From Desulfurivibrio alkaliphilus (GTDB taxonomy: Bacteria > Desulfobacterota > Desulfobulbia > Desulfobulbales > Desulfurivibrionaceae): DNA of 17,017 nt. The translations under genes and the position numbers were made by a program. The notes beneath the pieces were generated by a model that was not told where the DNA came from, did no database searches, and saw only the letters and a list, made by a program, of their open reading frames with translations. Location of the stretch: the NCBI GenBank assembly GCA_011048585.1, contig DSDS01000108.1, forward strand, positions 1 to 17,017, written 5' to 3'. Shown here piece after piece: positions 13,056 to 17,017 of this stretch (the stretch's first letter is position 1; the number at the start of each line of letters is the position of its first letter).

Positions 13056-13804
13056 AACGGCTTACCCTAATCATTCTGGCGGCCTGCGCCCTGATCATGC
13101 TGCTGGCGGCCTCCGATCTGCCCGATTGGGCCGATCCCGCCTCGCCGGCCAGCAGCCACCTCTCCCCCGGCTTCGTCGAACAGGCCTATGAGGCCACCCA
13201 TACCCCCAACGTGGTCACGGCGGTGTTGGCCGACTACCGGGGTTACGACACCATGTTCGAGACGGTGGTGGTCTTTTTGGCCGCCCTGATTATCATGATT
13301 ATTTTGCGCCGCACCCCCCATCGGCGCTTCTGCAAGATTCTGCCCCATCGCCCCCAGCGCCAAGGGCGCGACACCGTGCTTAAGGGGGCGGCCCAACTGA
13401 TTATTCCGGTGATGCAGGTCTTCGCCCTCTATGTTCTCGGCCACGGCCATTACAGCCCCGGCGGCGGCTTTCAGGGCGGGGTGATCTTCGGAGCCAGTTT
13501 TATTCTGCTGGCCCTGTGCTACAACCTGGAATTCACCATCAACCGATTCCGGGAGCGGATCGTATTGCTCTGCTGCGCCGGCGGGGCCTTGCTCTATGCC
13601 GGGGTTGGGGCCCTCTGCCTGGCCATGGGCTGGAATTTTCTGGGTTATGCCGCCCTGGCCGGAATTTTGGGAGTCTCCGAGGCGATGGCCCGCTCCCACG
13701 GTATTCTGCTGGTGGAGGTGGGCGTGGGGATCACGGTCATGGCGGTTATGGTTTCGATCTATTACGATCTCGCCTCCGGCGGGGATATGCGCGAGGGGCT
13801 GTAG
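13052..13804 (+). CDS. mrpB: MrpB subunit with N-terminal MbhE-like extension
   Basis: This 250-residue membrane subunit combines two units. The first ~90 residues have a helix, an extracytoplasmic stretch and TPNVVTAVLADYRGYDTMFE followed by a helix, which is the MbhE region of MrpA/Mbh proteins. From about 107 on it is MrpB (MnhB), marked by YVLGHGHYSPGGGFQGGVIFG (127-147) and GILLVEVGVGITVMA (217-231). The start is a TTG whose bases overlap the TGA stop of the preceding gene (TTGA), with a strong GGAGGAGCAAGG ribosome binding site; this looks like translational coupling. A cytoplasmic linker rich in Arg and His (about 86-107) joins the halves. Confidence 0.9.
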   Translation: MKRLTLIILAACALIMLLAASDLPDWADPASPASSHLSPGFVEQAYEATHTPNVVTAVLADYRGYDTMFETVVVFLAALIIMIILRRTPHRRFCKILPHRPQRQGRDTVLKGAAQLIIPVMQVFALYVLGHGHYSPGGGFQGGVIFGASFILLALCYNLEFTINRFRERIVLLCCAGGALLYAGVGALCLAMGWNFLGYAALAGILGVSEAMARSHGILLVEVGVGITVMAVMVSIYYDLASGGDMREGL

Positions 13805-13807
13805 CTC

Positions 13808-14197
13808 ATGGACGAACTGTTTCCCTTTATTATCGCCAAATATAACTACTGGGCCTCCCTGATCCTGCTCTTTATCGGCCTCTACGGGATGATCGCCAAG
13901 AACAACCTGATGAAGAAGATTATTGGAATGGTGATCTTCCAGACCGCCATCCTGCTCTTTTACGTCTCCATAGGGGTCAAGCGGGGCGGCACCATTCCGA
14001 TTCTGGAATTCGGCGCCGACCACCAGCCTCTGCTGGATGCCACCGCCTACGCCAACCCCCTGCCCCATGTCCTGATGCTCACCGCCATCGTGGTCGGGGT
14101 CGGCACCTTGGGGGTGGCCCTGACCATCCTCCAGAAGATTCAGCGGGTCCATGGCACCATCGAAGAGGATGAGGTTCTGGAGGATTTGCGTCAATGA
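13808..14197 (+). CDS. mrpC: Mrp/Mnh cation:proton antiporter subunit C (NuoK-like)
   Basis: This three-helix membrane subunit of 129 residues is homologous to NuoK of complex I. NNLMKKIIGMVIFQTAILLFYVSIG (about 32-56) and PLPHVLMLTAIVVGVGTLGVALTI (about 83-106) are the conserved MrpC segments. The ATG follows GAGGGG in the end of mrpB. The stop overlaps the mrpD start by 4 bp (ATGA). The acidic C-terminal tail (EEDEVLED) is cytoplasmic in the expected topology. Confidence 0.95.
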   Translation: MDELFPFIIAKYNYWASLILLFIGLYGMIAKNNLMKKIIGMVIFQTAILLFYVSIGVKRGGTIPILEFGADHQPLLDATAYANPLPHVLMLTAIVVGVGTLGVALTILQKIQRVHGTIEEDEVLEDLRQ

Positions 14198-15687
14198 TCG
14201 AACAGGCCCCCGCCCTCATTGTTATCATCCCGCTGCTGGCCGCCCTGCTGCTGATTCCCGCCACCCCCCTGGGGCCGCGCTTTGCTTACGGTCTGCTGGT
14301 CACCGCCCTGGCCGCCACCCTGGCCGCCGCCCTGGCCACCCTCAACCTGGTGATGGTCGCCAACGAGGCAGTTCATTACCGGATGGGCGACTGGTTGCCC
14401 CCCCACGGTATCGAGCTGGTGATCGATCATCTCAGCGGGGTGGTGCTGGTGCTGGTCTCCGGTTGCGCCCTGCTCACCGCGATCTACTCCCGGCAGAGTG
14501 CCGAGCAGGACAATCCCGACCGGCTCAACCAGTATTACGCCCTCTTTGCCCTGTTGGTTACCGGGCTTTTGGGGATGACCGCCACCGGCGATGTCTTCAA
14601 TCTTTACGTCCTGCTGGAGATTTCGGCCCTCTCCAGCTACGGGCTACTGGCCCGGGGCCGGGGGCCGGCCTACTACGCCACCTTTAAATACCTGGTCGTC
14701 GGCACCATCGGGGCCTGCTTCTACCTGCTGGGGGTGGGCTATATCTACATCATGACCGGCTCGCTCAATATGGCCGATCTGGCCGAGATTCTCAGCCGTC
14801 CCGAGTTGCAGGAGTCGATGAGCGTCAAGATCGGCTTCACCCTGATTATCATCGGGGTCTGGATCAAAATGGCCCTCTTTCCGCTTCATGCCTGGATGCC
14901 CAACGCCTATAGCAAGGCTGGCACTACCACCGCCTGTCTGGTGGCCCCGCTAATGACCAAAGTTTCGATTTACATCATGATCCGTTTGATGTTCTCGGTT
15001 TTTTCGGTGGACTACGTCTTCGGGGTGATCCCCTGGCACCATCTGGTGAGCTGGCTGGCGGTGGCCGCCATTGTGGTCGGTTCGCTGACCGCCCTGGCCC
15101 AGCAGGATCTGCGCAAGATGCTGGCCTACATCATTGTGGCCGAGGTGGGTTACATGGTCGGCGGGGCCTGGCTGGCAAACGAAGCCGGGCTTACCGGGGC
15201 GATCTATCATATATTAAGTGATGCCCTGATGACTCTCTGTCTCTTTATGGCGGTGGGAGCCATAATCTACCGCACCGGCAAGAGTTCTGCCGCTGCCATG
15301 GAGGGCCTTTTTGCCAAAATGCCGATAACCGCGGCGGTCTTCGTGTTGGGATGGTTTTCCATTATCGGCATTCCGCCCACCTGTGGCTTTTTCTCCAAAT
15401 GGTATCTGATCAGCGGGGGAATTGAGGCCGGCCACTGGGCTTATGTGGCGGCCCTGCTTTTCTCCAGCCTGATCAATGCGGTTATCTTTTTCCGGCTCAT
15501 TGAGATTGCCTACTTCGGCAATTTTGCCACCCACGACGGCCACCACGCTGCCCCGGCCCGCAACGAGGCCCCGTTCACCATGCTGCTGCCCATGGTGGTT
15601 ACCGCCGCCCTGCTGATCATGGTCGGGCTCTATACCAGTGAAATCATCACCGCCCTGGTGGGAAAAGCGATCCCGCCCGGTCTCTAG
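14194..15687 (+). CDS. mrpD: Mrp/Mnh cation:proton antiporter subunit D (NuoN/NuoM-like)
   Basis: This large antiporter-like membrane subunit of 497 residues has the proton_antipo_M core. The ionisable residues needed for ion movement in this family are present: E142 in NLYVLLEISALSSYGL, K225 in WIKMALFPLHAWMP, K256 in MTKVSIYIMIRL and K402 in CGFFSKWYLI. The ATGA overlap with mrpC suggests coupled translation. Length and motifs are normal for MrpD. It is followed after 29 bp by a second, divergent antiporter-like gene, so the complex probably contains two large antiporter-type subunits at least. Confidence 0.95.
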   Translation: MIEQAPALIVIIPLLAALLLIPATPLGPRFAYGLLVTALAATLAAALATLNLVMVANEAVHYRMGDWLPPHGIELVIDHLSGVVLVLVSGCALLTAIYSRQSAEQDNPDRLNQYYALFALLVTGLLGMTATGDVFNLYVLLEISALSSYGLLARGRGPAYYATFKYLVVGTIGACFYLLGVGYIYIMTGSLNMADLAEILSRPELQESMSVKIGFTLIIIGVWIKMALFPLHAWMPNAYSKAGTTTACLVAPLMTKVSIYIMIRLMFSVFSVDYVFGVIPWHHLVSWLAVAAIVVGSLTALAQQDLRKMLAYIIVAEVGYMVGGAWLANEAGLTGAIYHILSDALMTLCLFMAVGAIIYRTGKSSAAAMEGLFAKMPITAAVFVLGWFSIIGIPPTCGFFSKWYLISGGIEAGHWAYVAALLFSSLINAVIFFRLIEIAYFGNFATHDGHHAAPARNEAPFTMLLPMVVTAALLIMVGLYTSEIITALVGKAIPPGL

Positions 15688-15716
15688 CGGCGGCCATTGA
15701 GGAATGTAGAACGATC

Positions 15717-17017
15717 ATGACGGAACTTCCCTTCATCCCCGCAACCCCGGCTTTGGCCATTCTGGTCTCGCTGGTCGCCGTCCCGCTGATTTACTTGAGC
15801 GGCCGCCGCCCCAATCTGCGCGAGGGTTGGACCCTGCTGGCGGCCGGGCTCAAGTTTCTGCTGATTTTATCCATGGCTCAGTGGATTCTGGCCGGCAACA
15901 CCCACACCTACGAACTGATCCGGATTCTGCCGGGGCTCTCCCTGAGCCTGACGGTGGACGGGTTCGGGATGCTCTTCGGTCTGGTGGCCTCATCGCTCTG
16001 GATAATCACCTCGGTCTATTCCATCGGTTATATGCGGGGTCTGAACGAGCACGCCCAGACCCGGTTTTTCGCCTGCTTCGCGGTGGCGCTGGCCGCCACC
16101 GTGGGGGTGGCCTTCGCCGGCAATCTCTTTACCCTTTATGTGTTCTACGAGATTCTTTCCCTCTCCACCTATCCCCTGGTTACCCACCATCAGGATAAAG
16201 AGGCCAGGGGAGGGGGGCGCAAATATTTGACCTATCTGCTCTCTACCTCCATCGGGCTGGCCCTGCCGGCCATGCTGATCACCTATCATCTAACCGGCAC
16301 CCTGGAATTTTCCAGTATGGGTATCTTCCCGGCCGACACCGCCAAGCCGCTGCTGACCATCCTGTTGCTGATGTTTATGTTCGGCTTCTCCAAGGCCGGG
16401 ATGATGCCTTTCCACTCCTGGCTGCCCGGGGCGATGGTGGCCCCGACCCCGGTCTCCGCCCTGCTCCATGCGGTGGCGGTGGTCAAGGTGGGGGTTTTCA
16501 GTGTGGTCCGGGTGATCACCGGGATCTTCGGGATTGATCTGCTGACCGCGACCAGCCTCAATACCCTGATCTGCCTGGTGGCCGGCTTCACGGTGATCAC
16601 CTCCTCGCTGATTGCTCTCTCCCAGGACAACCTTAAACGGCGACTGGCCTTCTCCACCATCGGTCAGCTCTCCTACATTATTCTGGGGGCGGGAGTGGCC
16701 AGCACCCTGGCGGTTCAGGGCAGTATGCTACATATCGCCATGCATGCCTTCGGCAAGATCACCCTCTTTTTCTGCGCCGGGGCCATCTTTGTAGCCACCG
16801 GCAAGAAGTACATCAGTGAAATGGTGGGAATCGGCCGGCGGATGCCGGTCACCATGATCGCCTTTTTCGTCGGCTCCCTGAGTGTTATCGGGCTGCCGCC
16901 GGCCGGCGGCCTGATCAGTAAATGGTATATGGTTCTGGGGGCAATGCAGGCGGATATGCTATGGGTTATGGTGATCTACCTGATCAGTTCATTCTTGAAC
17001 GCCGCCTATTTTCTCCC
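15717..17017 (+). CDS. Second antiporter-like subunit (MrpD2 / NuoL-type), 3' end beyond the window
   Basis: 433 codons are visible and the frame stays open to the window edge. It is a polytopic membrane protein of the NuoL/MrpA/MrpD superfamily. The transport residues are kept: E145 in LYVFYEILSLSTYPL, K226 in FGFSKAGMMPFHSWLPGAM, K257 in the LHAVAVVKVGVF stretch and K402 in GGLISKWYMV. The TPVSALLHAVAVVK motif is closer to NuoL/MrpA than the matching part of mrpD upstream. It could be an MrpA N-terminal domain without its usual C-terminal extension (those parts are encoded at 12792-13804) or a second MrpD. The ribosome binding site is modest (GAGGAATG, 15 nt away). Confidence 0.9.
   Translation, partial: MTELPFIPATPALAILVSLVAVPLIYLSGRRPNLREGWTLLAAGLKFLLILSMAQWILAGNTHTYELIRILPGLSLSLTVDGFGMLFGLVASSLWIITSVYSIGYMRGLNEHAQTRFFACFAVALAATVGVAFAGNLFTLYVFYEILSLSTYPLVTHHQDKEARGGGRKYLTYLLSTSIGLALPAMLITYHLTGTLEFSSMGIFPADTAKPLLTILLLMFMFGFSKAGMMPFHSWLPGAMVAPTPVSALLHAVAVVKVGVFSVVRVITGIFGIDLLTATSLNTLICLVAGFTVITSSLIALSQDNLKRRLAFSTIGQLSYIILGAGVASTLAVQGSMLHIAMHAFGKITLFFCAGAIFVATGKKYISEMVGIGRRMPVTMIAFFVGSLSVIGLPPAGGLISKWYMVLGAMQADMLWVMVIYLISSFLNAAYFL

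Noticed and set aside
1..17017. CRISPR arrays, tRNA or rRNA genes, insertion sequences, phage genes
   Set aside because: No regularly spaced repeats, cloverleaf-like segments, transposase motifs or terminal repeats were seen; gene content and composition are uniform except for the short AT-rich divergent region.

Overview
The window is GC-rich and gene-dense. It looks like chromosome from a Gram-negative anaerobe of the Desulfobacterota (Desulfobulbales or Desulfurivibrio-like). That placement is an inference from codon bias, the two putative sulfate/anion transporters, the single-domain response regulators and the split Mrp operon; no marker gene is present. Apart from a ClC channel gene at the left edge on the minus strand, every gene reads on the plus strand.

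Layout. (1) 1-946, minus: 5' part of a ClC chloride channel/antiporter gene. (2) 947-1440: a 494-bp AT-rich divergent region with a candidate promoter and a 20-bp near-palindrome that looks like a TetR-type operator. (3) 1441-8902: a tight same-strand run consisting of a TetR repressor, a SulP-STAS anion transporter with an unusual coiled-coil insertion, a cytidylate-kinase-like/BON/receiver fusion, a Cache-domain membrane histidine kinase, a stand-alone receiver, a short histidine-kinase-like protein that keeps its H-box but has lost the ATP-binding motifs, and a second stand-alone receiver. (4) 8903-9277: a non-coding stretch with a long-armed inverted repeat, a good sigma-70-like promoter and a rho-independent-type terminator just before the next gene, so it should make a ~210-nt attenuated leader or small RNA. 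(5) 9278-11431: a CBS-domain protein and a DASS/SLC13-type transporter with altered SNT motifs. (6) 11542-17017: an Mrp (Mnh) cation/proton antiporter operon in the order E-F-G-[MbhD-like]-[MbhE+B]-C-D-D2, with the last gene cut by the window end.

How it may work together. The regulatory block contains one complete sensor kinase, one ATPase-degenerate H-box protein and three receiver domains, but no recognisable DNA-binding or other standard output domain. It sits between a STAS-bearing anion transporter and a CBS-plus-DASS anion transporter, followed by a Na+/H+ antiporter. A reasonable hypothesis is a phosphorelay that acts by protein contact on anion uptake, with Mrp supplying or balancing the Na+ gradient. 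The link from relay to transporters is inferred from position only. The most novel pieces are the three-domain kinase-like/BON/receiver fusion, the ChpT-like protein, the SulP insertion and the attenuator-like leader.
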